64,000 bases of DNA, taken from Neoroseomonas eburnea (GTDB taxonomy: Bacteria > Pseudomonadota > Alphaproteobacteria > Acetobacterales > Acetobacteraceae). The stretch lies in NCBI RefSeq assembly GCF_018129005.1, contig NZ_JAAEDL010000005.1:170459-234458 (forward strand), in the 5' to 3' direction. The notes beneath the pieces are model-generated. The model did not search any database. It saw only the letters and a list, made by a program, of their open reading frames with translations, and was not told the DNA's origin. The translations under genes and the position numbers were made by a program. Positions 16,896 through 25,595 of the stretch are shown here, one piece after another. Every line of letters starts with the position of its first letter. Position 1 is the first letter of the stretch.

Positions 16896-18443
16896 ATGAC
16901 CCATACCTCCTCGCGCCGCGCGCCGCTGGTGATGTTCGCGGCGGCCGCGGCGCTCCTGGCGGGCCCGGCGCTGGCGCAACGCCCGCCCGGGATGCCGCAG
17001 CGGGCAGTGCCCGTCCAACTCGGCGTCTCCGCGGGGGAGGCATCGCCAGGCCGCGACCTCTCCGAGGCCGCAGTGCTGCCGCCGCTGCCCGTCGGGGCCG
17101 CGGTGTCGCTGCGCCTCTCCCGCGGGGAGTCCGCCTATTTCCGCCTGCCCGACGGCGCCGGCGAGCTGGTGGCACAGACCCGGCGGCTCGCGCGCGACAC
17201 CGACACGGTGATGACACTGCTCGATGCGCAGGGCCGCACCCTCGCGGAGGATGATGACGGCGGCGAAGAGAACCTCGCCTCCCGCATCGAGATCGGGGCG
17301 GACCAGGGCGGCCCGCTCTTTCTGCGCGTGCGCCTGCTGGAGCAGGGGGCTGGCCGTTTCGAGCTTGTCCTGCAGCCGGCACCGCCACGCGACCCTGCCG
17401 GTCCGCCGGCAACCCTGACCGAGGCGGCGGGACGGCCGGAACTCCGCGTCGGCGAGCCGGTCGCGATCGAGCTGCGGGGCCGGCAGGAAGCCTATTTCCG
17501 CCTGCCTCCGGGCGGGCAGGACCTGGTCCTGCTGACACGTGGCCTGGCGCGCGGCACCGACACCACGCTGGCGCTGCTCGACGCCAATGGCCGCGAGATC
17601 GTCGAGGACGATGACGGCGGGGAGGAACAGCTCGCCTCGCGCGTCGAGGTGCCTGGCGGGCAGCGGCGGCCGCTCTACGTGCGGGCGCGCACCATCAGCG
17701 GCGGCGGCAGCTTCGAGCTGGTGGCGCTGCCGGACACCTCGCCGCCCGCGCCACCCTTCCCGGCCAGTCTGCGCGAGGCCGCCACCGCCCCGGCGCTCGA
17801 ATCCGGCCAGCCGGTCGCACTGCGCCTGCGCCGGGGCCAAGCCGCCTTCTTCAGGCTGCCCGAGGGCGACATTGCCGTCCTCACGCGCAACCTCCGCCGC
17901 GGTTCCGACACCGTGCTGGCGCTGCTCGACGAAGGCGGGAACGAGATCGCCGAGGACGACGATGGCGGCGGCGACCTGGCGTCGCGCATCGAGGTGCCGG
18001 CCTCGGAAGTGCGCCCTCTCTATGTCCGTGCGGGGCTCCTCGGGGACGCATCGGGCGAGTTCGAGCTCGTGGTGGAGCACGATGCACCGACGGGCGGGAC
18101 CTTTCCGACATCGCTGCATGAGGCTGCCGCGGCGGCGGCGCTGCAGCCCGGCGTCGTGGTGCCGATCCGCCTGCGCCGCGGTCAGTCCGCCTTTTTCCTG
18201 CTGCCGCCCGGTGAGCATGTCGTGCTGACGCGCGCGCTGCGCGACGGCACGGACACGGTTCTGGAACTGCTCGACGCCGGCGGTGCCATGCTGGCCGAGG
18301 ACGATGACGGCGGGGAGGAGGGGCTGGCCTCCCGCCTCGTGGTGCCGGGCTCGCGCAAGGGGGACGTGTTCGTGCGGGCGGGGGTGCTTGGTGATGGGGC
18401 GGGTGCCTTCGAGGTGATCCTGCTGCCGCCGGGCGGGCGCTGA
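16896..18443 (+). CDS. Secreted protein of four tandem PPC-like beta domains
   Basis: A 515-residue protein with a signal peptide (hydrophobic residues 8-27, ALAQ cleavage). The mature chain is four tandem repeats of about 115 residues, each with an RRGQ/S-A-x-FRLP strand, a DTVLALLD strand, an acidic ED-DDGG-E turn, LASR-EVP and a YVRAG..G..FEL strand. The acidic turn recurs at nucleotides of about 17255, 17603, 17951 and 18297, a 346-348 base period. This matches the pre-peptidase C-terminal (PPC) jelly-roll fold, usually an add-on to secreted proteases, but here there is no enzyme domain. The DxDDGG turns suggest calcium binding. Confidence 0.85.
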   Translation: MTHTSSRRAPLVMFAAAAALLAGPALAQRPPGMPQRAVPVQLGVSAGEASPGRDLSEAAVLPPLPVGAAVSLRLSRGESAYFRLPDGAGELVAQTRRLARDTDTVMTLLDAQGRTLAEDDDGGEENLASRIEIGADQGGPLFLRVRLLEQGAGRFELVLQPAPPRDPAGPPATLTEAAGRPELRVGEPVAIELRGRQEAYFRLPPGGQDLVLLTRGLARGTDTTLALLDANGREIVEDDDGGEEQLASRVEVPGGQRRPLYVRARTISGGGSFELVALPDTSPPAPPFPASLREAATAPALESGQPVALRLRRGQAAFFRLPEGDIAVLTRNLRRGSDTVLALLDEGGNEIAEDDDGGGDLASRIEVPASEVRPLYVRAGLLGDASGEFELVVEHDAPTGGTFPTSLHEAAAAAALQPGVVVPIRLRRGQSAFFLLPPGEHVVLTRALRDGTDTVLELLDAGGAMLAEDDDGGEEGLASRLVVPGSRKGDVFVRAGVLGDGAGAFEVILLPPGGR

Positions 18444-18530
18444 GGGGCGGAGCGGGCCCACCCCAGGAGGGGCGCGCGCCTCGCCGGTGTTCCGAGTGGG
18501 GTGGCGCTCCTCCCGGGCGCCCTCGGCGCG

Positions 18531-18567
18531 GTCCCCATTGCCGATGCTTCGTGTCGGCAATGGGGAC
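18531..18567. terminator. 14-bp perfect inverted repeat, probable bidirectional terminator
   Basis: gtccccattgccga (18531-18544) pairs perfectly with tcggcaatggggac (18554-18567) around a nine-base loop. It lies between the converging PPC-repeat gene and the lipocalin gene. There is no T tract, so it may work as a Rho-related or structural end rather than a classic terminator. Confidence 0.65.
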
Positions 18568-18612
18568 TCGTCGGCGGAAAGGCCTTCGGAAACCAATACG
18601 TGGTTATGGGTT

Positions 18613-18636
18613 CCAAGGGCCCTTTTTGGCCTTTGG
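18613..18636. repeat. Intergenic hairpin repeat (copy 2 of the ccaagggcc element)
   Basis: ccaagggcc (18613-18621) and ggcctttgg (18628-18636) form the same stem as the first hairpin at 2323-2344, within the shared context gggttccaagggcc. The loop here is cttttt. It lies 30 bases before the lipocalin 3' end and may also terminate that gene. Confidence 0.65.
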
Positions 18637-18665
18637 CTGCGGGAGAGTGAGCCGGCGAAGCCCCC

Positions 18666-19223
18666 TCAATCCGTGTTCTCAGCAGCCTGGATGGCCCTGC
18701 CCTGCGGCGTCCGCTGAAGGCGAGCCGTATCGAAGCCTTCCCGCCGCGCGATCTCCACAGCCATTGCGTAGTCCGCCGGGGCCATCGCGGCCGTGCGGGA
18801 CAGGATCCAGAGGTAGTCCCGTCCCGGCGCGCCGACGACCGCCCATCGGTATTGCGGGTCCAGCCCGATCACCCAGTAGTCACCGTGGAACGGCCAGAAG
18901 AAGGAAACGCGCAACCTGTCGTTTCCTGGCGCCGCGCTGTACGCCACGCCTTCAGCGACGCGCTCGGCGCCGCCGGCGAGCGCGTTGCGGCAGCGATTGA
19001 CCACGCCGATCGTCCCATCCGGTCGCGGCGAGTAGGTCGCGGTGACGCCCTCGCAGCGGATCCGCGCGCTGTCCTGGAAGGAGGTCGGGAACCGTGCCGC
19101 CTCGTGCCAGAGGCCCGCATAGCGGCCGAGATCGACCTGCCCGACGGTGCGCGGCGTCTCCGGACCGGGCTGCGTGGCGCAGGCCGCGATGAGCAGCGCC
19201 AGGGCAGGGAGGGCTCGGCCCAT
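18666..19223 (-). CDS. blc: Outer-membrane lipocalin lipoprotein (Blc-like)
   Basis: A 185-residue lipoprotein with the lipobox LLIAAC, the acylated Cys being at about residue 15. A lipocalin beta-barrel follows with the signature GRYAGLWHEAARFPTSFQ (the G-x-W motif) and FWPFHGDYWVIGLD, plus a C-terminal helix. Bacterial lipocalins of this group bind lysophospholipids or fatty acids and are tied to envelope stress. The next gene upstream on the same strand, a polysaccharide deacetylase, stops two bases before this ATG, so they form an operon. Confidence 0.92.
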   Translation of the reverse strand: MGRALPALALLIAACATQPGPETPRTVGQVDLGRYAGLWHEAARFPTSFQDSARIRCEGVTATYSPRPDGTIGVVNRCRNALAGGAERVAEGVAYSAAPGNDRLRVSFFWPFHGDYWVIGLDPQYRWAVVGAPGRDYLWILSRTAAMAPADYAMAVEIARREGFDTARLQRTPQGRAIQAAENTD

Positions 19224-19225
19224 GG

Positions 19226-20119
19226 CTATTCCCCCGGGATGCTGCCCGGCGGCAGCGACAGCACATGGTCGAGCACGCCGCCCGCCGTGGTGATCCAGAC
19301 GACGCCGCGCCGCGCCGCGACATGCCCCAGCGCGCGCCGCAACTGCCGCATCCGATACGGCTGACCGACCAGGTAGGGATGCAGCGCGATGCCCATCACC
19401 TGCGGCCTGCCGTCGCGGACCTGCAGCAGGCGTTCCTCGAAATCCTCCATGATCATGTCGGCGAACTGCGTCGCGCCATCCTTGCGGGCGACGATCGCCG
19501 GAATGTCGTTGACCTCCTGCGGGTAGGGGACGGCGAGCAGCCGCCCACCGCGCGTGCGCATCCAGATCGGCGCATCATCGGCGCACCAGTTCAGCGTGTA
19601 GGCATAGCCCGCCTCGGCCAGCAGGTCTGACGTCGTGCGCGATTCCGCGATCCAGGGAGAAAGCCAGCCGCGCGGCGCCCGCCCCTCATGCCGCAGGATC
19701 GCAGCAGTGCTCTCGGCGATCAGCGCGCGTTCCTCGGCTTCCGGCAGGATGGACTGGCGTTCCGAATTGGTGCGCCCATGGCCGGCGATCTCGTCGCCGC
19801 GCGCACGATGCGCGGCCACCAGCGCGGGTGCGTAGTCGTACATGGCGCTGTTCACCAGCACAGTCGCCGGCAGGCCCAACTCGTCCAGCAGCGCAATCAG
19901 CCGCCAGGCGCCGACGCGATTGCCATAGTCGCGCCAGGCGAAGTTGAGCACGTCCGGCTGCGGGCCGTCGGGCGCCAGCTCGGCCCCCAGCCCCTCGCCG
20001 AAGGCGAAATGCTCCAGGTTGATGCCGAGATAGACCGCCAAGCGGGTCTCTCCGGGCCAGGTGTAGGCCGCGCGCATCGGCCAGGGGTGATAGTCGTAGC
20101 GCCCATGCGTCGGCAGCAT
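19226..20119 (-). CDS. Polysaccharide deacetylase family protein (PuuE-like)
   Basis: A 297-residue NodB-fold protein without a signal peptide. It has NSAMYDYAPALVAAHRARGDEIAGHGRTNSE, in which the H-G-x-T/S part is the usual metal-ligand region, and ends with a strand including MGIALHPYLVGQPYR. Cytoplasmic members of this branch include PuuE-type allantoinases, and many annotated polysaccharide deacetylases of this length are of that kind. Substrate cannot be decided. It is coupled to the lipocalin gene downstream and divergent from cydD with 97 bases between starts. Confidence 0.85.
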   Translation of the reverse strand: MLPTHGRYDYHPWPMRAAYTWPGETRLAVYLGINLEHFAFGEGLGAELAPDGPQPDVLNFAWRDYGNRVGAWRLIALLDELGLPATVLVNSAMYDYAPALVAAHRARGDEIAGHGRTNSERQSILPEAEERALIAESTAAILRHEGRAPRGWLSPWIAESRTTSDLLAEAGYAYTLNWCADDAPIWMRTRGGRLLAVPYPQEVNDIPAIVARKDGATQFADMIMEDFEERLLQVRDGRPQVMGIALHPYLVGQPYRMRQLRRALGHVAARRGVVWITTAGGVLDHVLSLPPGSIPGE

Positions 20120-20216
20120 CGCGGCCCTCCTGCCGCCTCGTGATGGGGCCGGTCGGGCGAGCCGGCAAGTCCGGCCCCCCGTGGCGGGATGGCCCCCGAT
20201 CGCCTAGTGTCACTCC

Positions 20217-21893
20217 ATGGCTACCCCCCCGGCGGGCGCGGAGGCCGGTGCTGCTGCGCTGCTGGCGCGGGAGGCCCGGTTCGAACGTGCCCGGCTCATT
20301 CCCCCGGTCCTGCTGGGCCTCGGCATCGCCGCCTGCGGCGTCGCCCAGGCCCTGCTGATCGCGCGCTTGCTGGCGACCTTGCTCGGCCGCGCCGAGGCCG
20401 GTTGGCCCGACCTTCTCGCCGCCGGAGCGCTGGCGCTGCTGATGGCCGCGCTCGGCATCGCGCAGGAACGCGCCCAGATCGCCGCCGGGGAGGACGCGAA
20501 GTCGCGGCTGCGCGCCGCCGCCCTCGCCCGGCTGCTCGCCGCGGGGCCCGCCGACGAACGTGCCGTCGGCGAGAAGAGCGCCCTCATCGTCGAGCGTGTC
20601 GAGGCGCTGGAAGGCTACTTCGCCCGATGGCTGCCTGCCGCGGCGCTCGCGCTGCTGGCGCCCATGCTGATTGCGGCAGCGGCGGCCCTGGCCGATCCCG
20701 TCAGCGGCCTGATACTGCTCGGCTGCGGGTTGCTCGTGCCGATCGCCCAGGCGATCAGCGGCATCGGCGCCGGAGTCGCAAGCCGGCGGCAGTTCGCGGC
20801 GTTGCAGCGGCTGTCTGGCCGATTCCTCGACCGCATGCGCGGCCTGCCCGTGCTGGTGCTGTTCAACCAGCAGGAGGCGGAGGCGCAGCGCCTCGGTGCC
20901 GCGGCCGAGGAACTGCGCGCGCGGACCATGCGCGTGCTGCGCCTTGCCTTCGTCGCCACGGGGGCGATGGAACTGATCGTCGCCATCGCGCTCGCCTCGC
21001 TTGCCTATCGCCATGGTGCGCTGATCGCCGGCAGCCATCCGGCGCCCGTCACGGGGCTATTCACCTTGCTGCTCGTGCCGGTCTTCTTCCTGCCGCTCCG
21101 CGCCTTCTCCGGTGCCTACCATGAGCGCATGGCCGCGCAGGGGGCGGCGGCCGATCTCGCGCCTCTGCTCGCCCAATCCGAACCCGATGGCCTACTGCTG
21201 GAGGAGGTGCCACCCAAGGTGACGGTCACCTTCCATCAGGTCCGGCTATCCTATGATCCGTCTCGCGCGCCGGCGCTGGATGGCCTGTCCTTCCGGGTGC
21301 TGCCGGGGGAGACGCTGCTGCTGACCGGGGCCTCGGGCTCCGGCAAGACCAGCGTGCTGCGCATCCTCATGGGCTTCCGCAAGCCCGATGGTGGGCGCGT
21401 CGCTATCAACGGCCATGACGTCACCATGCTGCGCCCGGCGGAACTGCGACGCCTGTCGTCCTATGTCGGCCAGCGGGCGCAGATCTTTCGTGCCACGGTC
21501 CGTGAGAACATCCGCTTCGCCCGGCCCGAGGCCGATGACGCCGCCGTGGAGGCGGCGGCGCGGGCCGCACAGGTGACGGATTTTGCGGCGGACCTGCCTC
21601 AGGGCCTTGATACCTTGGTGGGCGAGGGCGGCTTCGGTCTGTCCGGCGGCCAGGCGCAGCGCGTCGCCGTCGCGCGCGCCTTCCTGCGGGACACGCCGCT
21701 CGTGCTGCTGGACGAGCCGACGGCCCATCTCGACCCGGGCACGGAGGCGGTGGTGCTGGACGCGATCAGGCGCCTGTGTGTCGGGCGCACGGCGATCGTC
21801 GCGACACATGCGCGGGCCGCGCGCGGGCATTTCGGCCGCGTGCTCGAACTCGCAGCGGGACGGTCGCTGGCCGATCGGATGGCGGGGGACTGA
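20217..21893 (+). CDS. cydD: ABC exporter subunit CydD (glutathione/cysteine export)
   Basis: A 558-residue fused ABC exporter half. The membrane domain fills residues of about 25-320 with five to six hydrophobic spans. The ATPase domain carries Walker A GASGSGKTS near residue 370, the signature LSGGQAQRVAVARAFL and Walker B LVLLDEPTAHLD. CydDC exports glutathione and cysteine to the periplasm and is needed for cytochrome bd and periplasmic cytochromes. The cydC start overlaps the stop (TGATG). No cydAB genes lie in this window, so the oxidase partners, if any, are elsewhere. Confidence 0.92.
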   Translation: MATPPAGAEAGAAALLAREARFERARLIPPVLLGLGIAACGVAQALLIARLLATLLGRAEAGWPDLLAAGALALLMAALGIAQERAQIAAGEDAKSRLRAAALARLLAAGPADERAVGEKSALIVERVEALEGYFARWLPAAALALLAPMLIAAAAALADPVSGLILLGCGLLVPIAQAISGIGAGVASRRQFAALQRLSGRFLDRMRGLPVLVLFNQQEAEAQRLGAAAEELRARTMRVLRLAFVATGAMELIVAIALASLAYRHGALIAGSHPAPVTGLFTLLLVPVFFLPLRAFSGAYHERMAAQGAAADLAPLLAQSEPDGLLLEEVPPKVTVTFHQVRLSYDPSRAPALDGLSFRVLPGETLLLTGASGSGKTSVLRILMGFRKPDGGRVAINGHDVTMLRPAELRRLSSYVGQRAQIFRATVRENIRFARPEADDAAVEAAARAAQVTDFAADLPQGLDTLVGEGGFGLSGGQAQRVAVARAFLRDTPLVLLDEPTAHLDPGTEAVVLDAIRRLCVGRTAIVATHARAARGHFGRVLELAAGRSLADRMAGD

Positions 21894-23563
21894 TGCGACG
21901 CGATCTCCTGCGCATCCTCGGCCTCTGGCGGAGCCGGAGGACATGGCTGGTCGCCGGCCTTGCGGCCGGGATCCTCTCGGCGCTGGCCGGGCTGGCGCTG
22001 TTGGTACTGGCCGGAGAGGTGATCGCCGGCGCGGTCGCCGGCGGGGCGCCTGGCATCCTGCCGGTCGCGGGGCTGGGCCTCGCAGGGCTGCTGTGGCTGC
22101 GGGCGGTGATGCTGTTCCGTCCCGTGGCCCGCTACCTCGAGCGCCTCATCACCCACGAGGCGACCTTTCGCGCCCTTGCCGACATGCGCGTCTGGTTCTT
22201 CCGGCGGCTGGCCGCACGGCTGCCGGCGGGGCTCGGCCTGCGGCAGGCCGGGGACCTGCTGGGCCGGCTGGTCGCCGATGTGGAATCGCTCGACGGGCTC
22301 TACCTGCGGGTGCTCGTGCCGGCAGCGGCCTCGCTGTCCGTGGTGGTCGCGATGGCGGCCGTGGTCGGGGCGATGGATCCGACACCGGCGGCGCTGCTGG
22401 CCCTGCCCCTGGCGGCGGCCCTTGGCCTGCCGCTGCTGCTCGCCCCCGCCGCCGTGCGCAGCGGGGAGGCGGTGGCGCGGGCGCAAGGCTCGCTGCGCCA
22501 CGCCGTGGTGGAGCCGCTGACCGGCCTCGAGGATACGCTCGCCGCCAATGGCGAGGCCCGCGCGGCCGCGCGCGTCGCGGCGGAGGGCGCGGCGCTCGCG
22601 GCAGCGCAGCGCAACCTGTCGCGTCAGGCAGCCTGGGGTGGTGCCGCCGGATCGCTGCTGACCCAGGCGGCGCTGCTTGCCAGCCTGGCCTGGGCACTTG
22701 CTGCGGGGCCGGACGGCCTCGGCGCCGGGCTGATGGCGGTCTTCCTCTCCATCGCTGCGGCCGAGGCACTCGGCCTGATGCCCCGCGCCGGTGCCGCCCT
22801 CGCCGCCGCCGCGGCCGGGGCACGCCGGCTGTTCGAGGCCGCCGATGCGCCCGAGCCGGTGCCGGACCCGCCCGGACCCGCGATGCCGCCTGCTGGGCAT
22901 GCGCTGAAGATGGTCGGCGTGCATTTCGCCTGGGCGCCGGATCGCCCTGCGGTGTTCGAGGGGCTGGACCTGCAGGTGCCCGAAGGCGCGCGCGTGGCCC
23001 TGCTCGGCCCGTCCGGCACCGGCAAGTCGACCCTGGCTGCCCTGCTGTTGAAATTCGCCGCGCCGCAGGCCGGGCGTATCACCCTCGGCGGGGTGGACAT
23101 CGCCAGCCTGCCGGCGGCCGAACTCCGCCGGCGCGTTGCCTGGCTGACCCAGGATGCCCGGCTGTTCGACGATACCATCGCAGCCAATCTGCGCCTCGCC
23201 GCGCCGGACGCGCCCGATGCCGATCTCTGGCGCGCGCTCGACCGGGCGCAGATCGGCGAATTGGTGCGCTCTCTCCCGGAGGGCCTCGAGACCATGTGCG
23301 GGGAGGCCGGGCTGCGCTTTTCAGGCGGCCAGGCGCGACGGCTGGCGCTCGCCCGCACGCTGCTTTCCCCGGCGGCGGTGCTGATCCTGGACGAGCCGGC
23401 CGCGGGTCTCGACGCCGATACCGAACGCGCCTTCCTTCAGACGCTGGACGAGGCGACCGCCGGGCGCAGCGTCATCCTCATCCTGCACCACCTGACCGGT
23501 GTGGAGCGGCCGACCCGCATCCTTCGCCTCGCCGGCGGCCGGGCGATCCCCGCCGCCGGCTGA
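21893..23563 (+). CDS. cydC: ABC exporter subunit CydC
   Basis: A 556-residue partner half of CydD. Hydrophobic spans fill residues of about 15-310. The ATPase domain has GPSGTGKST near residue 376, FSGGQARRLALAR and LILDEPAAGLD. The heterodimer exports thiols such as glutathione and cysteine and helps assembly of cytochrome bd. The ATG lies within the cydD stop (TGATG), so translation is coupled. The gene ends 12 bases from the convergent hsp20 stop, with no clear terminator between them. Given the sulfur-rich neighbourhood a broader thiol-balance role is possible. Confidence 0.91.
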   Translation: MRRDLLRILGLWRSRRTWLVAGLAAGILSALAGLALLVLAGEVIAGAVAGGAPGILPVAGLGLAGLLWLRAVMLFRPVARYLERLITHEATFRALADMRVWFFRRLAARLPAGLGLRQAGDLLGRLVADVESLDGLYLRVLVPAAASLSVVVAMAAVVGAMDPTPAALLALPLAAALGLPLLLAPAAVRSGEAVARAQGSLRHAVVEPLTGLEDTLAANGEARAAARVAAEGAALAAAQRNLSRQAAWGGAAGSLLTQAALLASLAWALAAGPDGLGAGLMAVFLSIAAAEALGLMPRAGAALAAAAAGARRLFEAADAPEPVPDPPGPAMPPAGHALKMVGVHFAWAPDRPAVFEGLDLQVPEGARVALLGPSGTGKSTLAALLLKFAAPQAGRITLGGVDIASLPAAELRRRVAWLTQDARLFDDTIAANLRLAAPDAPDADLWRALDRAQIGELVRSLPEGLETMCGEAGLRFSGGQARRLALARTLLSPAAVLILDEPAAGLDADTERAFLQTLDEATAGRSVILILHHLTGVERPTRILRLAGGRAIPAAG

Positions 23564-23575
23564 GGGTGCCATCTG

Positions 23576-24043
23576 TCAGGGCGCGGGCTTCGCGCCGCCG
23601 ATCGGGATGCGGTTGACCGCAGGCTTGGCTTCGGCCGGGCGCTTCAGGGTCACCGTCAGCACGCCCTTGTCGAAGGCGGCGCTCGCCTGGGCGGGGTCAG
23701 CGGCCCAGGGCAGGCGGATGCTGCGGCGGAAGCTGCCATAGGAGCGTTCGGAGATGTGCACGCCCTCCTTCTCCTCGGACTTCTCCTCCCGCTTCTCGCC
23801 CGACATCGTCAGCATTTCGCCGTCGAGCGAAACCTCGACGTCCTTCTCCTCGATGCCAGGAAGCTCGGCGCTCACGGTCAGGCCACCTTCGGTCTCCTTC
23901 ATCTCGACCGAGGGTGCAAATCCTCCCAGCGGCGCGGGAACGCCGCGGAACATTTGGTCGAAGACCCTGTTCACCTCGCGCTGTAACGTTCCAAACAGGT
24001 CCGACGAAGACTCTGCACGAGGCATCGGAACACGCGACACCAT
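23576..24043 (-). CDS. Small heat-shock protein, Hsp20/alpha-crystallin family
   Basis: A 155-residue ATP-independent holdase chaperone. The N-terminal arm (FGTLQREVNRVFDQMF) precedes an alpha-crystallin domain at about residues 48-140, with LPGIEEKDVEVSLDGEMLTMSGEKREE, a GSFRRSIRLPWA segment, and the conserved FDKGVLTVTLKRP A-x-x-x-n-GVL motif. It ends with an NRIPI tail of the I-x-I type. A ribosome site (aaggaggg) lies 11 bases before the ATG. The upstream gap shared with the radical SAM gene holds an FNR/FixK-like box at 24134. Confidence 0.95.
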   Translation of the reverse strand: MVSRVPMPRAESSSDLFGTLQREVNRVFDQMFRGVPAPLGGFAPSVEMKETEGGLTVSAELPGIEEKDVEVSLDGEMLTMSGEKREEKSEEKEGVHISERSYGSFRRSIRLPWAADPAQASAAFDKGVLTVTLKRPAEAKPAVNRIPIGGAKPAP

Positions 24044-24133
24044 GACCCTTTCCCTCCTTGCGCACGCGCCCGACGGGATGCCACCCGGCCGGGCTGGACG
24101 GTACGCGTTTAGGCGAAGGGCGTCGGCGACGCC

Positions 24134-24147
24134 TTGTCCTGGATCAA
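24134..24147. promoter_or_regulatory. FNR/FixK-like box
   Basis: On the minus strand TTGATCCAGGACAA, close to the consensus TTGAT-N4-ATCAA (two mismatches in the second half-site). It is 91 bases upstream of hsp20 and 29 bases before the radical SAM ATG, so it could serve either gene. FNR/FixK control of Hsp20 genes is known in alphaproteobacteria. Confidence 0.45.
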
Positions 24148-24175
24148 GCCTTCGCCGAGGCGCCGGGGGCCAGCC

Positions 24176-25135
24176 ATGAGCCGGCCGGCCCTGGCGCCGG
24201 CGAGGCCGCTCGACCCGGCGAAATTCCGTGACCCGGAAGTAACGGCGAAAGGGGAACGTCGTGCCGTCGTCCCGCTTGTCGGGCTGCGTACCCTGTGGGT
24301 GAATACCGGCACGCTGTGCAGTATCGCCTGCCGCAACTGCTACATCGAGAGCAGCCCGAAGAACGACGCGCTCGCCTACATCTCCGCCGCCGAGGTCGCG
24401 GCCTATCTCGACGAGGCGGCCGCCCTCGGCGCACCGCTGCAGGAGGTCGGCTTCACTGGCGGCGAGCCCTTCCTCAACCGCGACCTCCCACGGATGCTGC
24501 GCGACGTGCTGGGCCGGGGCCTCTCGGCCCTGGTGCTCACCAACGCCATGAAGCCGATGATGAACCATGCCGCGGCGCTGCTCGCCCTGCGCGCCGATTT
24601 CGGGGAGCGGCTGACCCTGCGCGTCTCGCTCGACCACCACGAGGCGGCGCTGCACGACCTCGAACGCGGGAAGGGGAGCTTCGCGAAGACGCTGGAGGGC
24701 CTCACCTGGCTGGCGCGTCAAGGCTTCCGCATCCATGTCGCCGGCCGGGCCGGCTTCGGCGCCGGCGACGAGGCCGGGATGCGCCGGGGCTACACCGCGC
24801 TTTTCGCCGCCCATGCCATCCCGGTGGACGCCTCGGATCCGCTTGCGCTGATGCTCCTTCCGGAGATGGACGCCACAGCGGACGTGCCGGAGATCACCGA
24901 ATCCTGCTGGGGCATCCTCAGGAAGTCGCCGGACAGCCTGATGTGTGCCTCCGCCCGCATGGTGGTGAAGCGACGTGGCGCCGATCGCCCGGCGGTGCTC
25001 GCCTGCACGCTGCTGGCCTATGATCCGCGCTTCGAGCTTGGGGCGACACTGGCCGAGGCGTCCCGGTCCGTGGCGCTCAACCACCCGCATTGCGCGACCT
25101 TCTGCGTCCTGGGGGGTGCCGCCTGTTCTCGCTGA
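24176..25135 (+). CDS. Radical SAM protein with C-terminal Cys cluster, function unknown
   Basis: A 319-residue protein. The radical SAM cluster motif is CSIACRNC (C-x3-C-x2-C) at about residues 43-50, followed by the SAM-binding motif GFTGGEPFLNRD near 98. The C-terminal 75 residues hold five or six more cysteines (MCASA, LACTLL, HCATFCVLGGAAC), suggesting an auxiliary Fe-S site like a SPASM or Twitch domain, although spacing is not canonical. Such proteins modify peptides or mature enzymes. No peptide substrate gene is seen nearby. An ATG at 24176 is used; an upstream in-frame TTG at 24134 lies in the regulatory box and is unlikely. Confidence 0.85.
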   Translation: MSRPALAPARPLDPAKFRDPEVTAKGERRAVVPLVGLRTLWVNTGTLCSIACRNCYIESSPKNDALAYISAAEVAAYLDEAAALGAPLQEVGFTGGEPFLNRDLPRMLRDVLGRGLSALVLTNAMKPMMNHAAALLALRADFGERLTLRVSLDHHEAALHDLERGKGSFAKTLEGLTWLARQGFRIHVAGRAGFGAGDEAGMRRGYTALFAAHAIPVDASDPLALMLLPEMDATADVPEITESCWGILRKSPDSLMCASARMVVKRRGADRPAVLACTLLAYDPRFELGATLAEASRSVALNHPHCATFCVLGGAACSR

Positions 25136-25214
25136 GGAAGACGCGCGAAGGTTGACGACACGAGCAGCTTCGCGCGACCAAGAGGCTATAGAGCCCCCCC
25201 CCGGAGTCGTCCGC

Positions 25215-25595
25215 ATGCGTCGCCGTCACCTGTTCCCCGCCCTCCCTGCCGTGCTGGCCGCGGCCTGCACCGCCCCGGCGACACCGCCGGTGATCGCTGT
25301 CTTCTTCACCGAGGACAGCGCGCAGCTCGACACCGAGGCACAGGAGGTGGTGCGCCGCACGGCCGCAGTCGCCCGCGGCGGCACGGGTCCGGTTCAGGTT
25401 CTCGGCTTCGCCGGGCCGGCGGGCGCCGTGGCGTACAATCGCGCTCTGTCGGAAGCGCGCGCCCAGCATGTCGCCGATCTTCTCGTGAGCAACGGCGTGG
25501 CGCGCGATCGGATCCGCATCGTCCCCCGCGGGCCCGTGCCCTTCGAGGCCGTGCCGACGGAAAGCCGCCGCGTCGAGATCCGCATCGGCGCCTGA
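25215..25595 (+). CDS. OmpA-like domain lipoprotein
   Basis: A 126-residue protein with a short signal and probable lipobox (LAAAC near residue 18). Nearly all of the rest is an OmpA C-terminal-like domain: [16 protein letters not shown], then the peptidoglycan-binding helix region [22 protein letters not shown] and a closing RRVEIRI strand. Such lipoproteins anchor the outer membrane to peptidoglycan. The start ATG at 25215 gives the signal peptide at once. The recQ ATG overlaps its stop (TGATG). Confidence 0.87.
   Translation: MRRRHLFPALPAVLAAACTAPATPPVIAVFFTEDSAQLDTEAQEVVRRTAAVARGGTGPVQVLGFAGPAGAVAYNRALSEARAQHVADLLVSNGVARDRIRIVPRGPVPFEAVPTESRRVEIRIGA

Noticed and set aside
20217..23563. 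Possible antibiotic-export ABC pair instead of CydDC
   Set aside because: The fused-half layout, TGATG coupling and sequence pattern of both halves fit CydD and CydC better than drug exporters.
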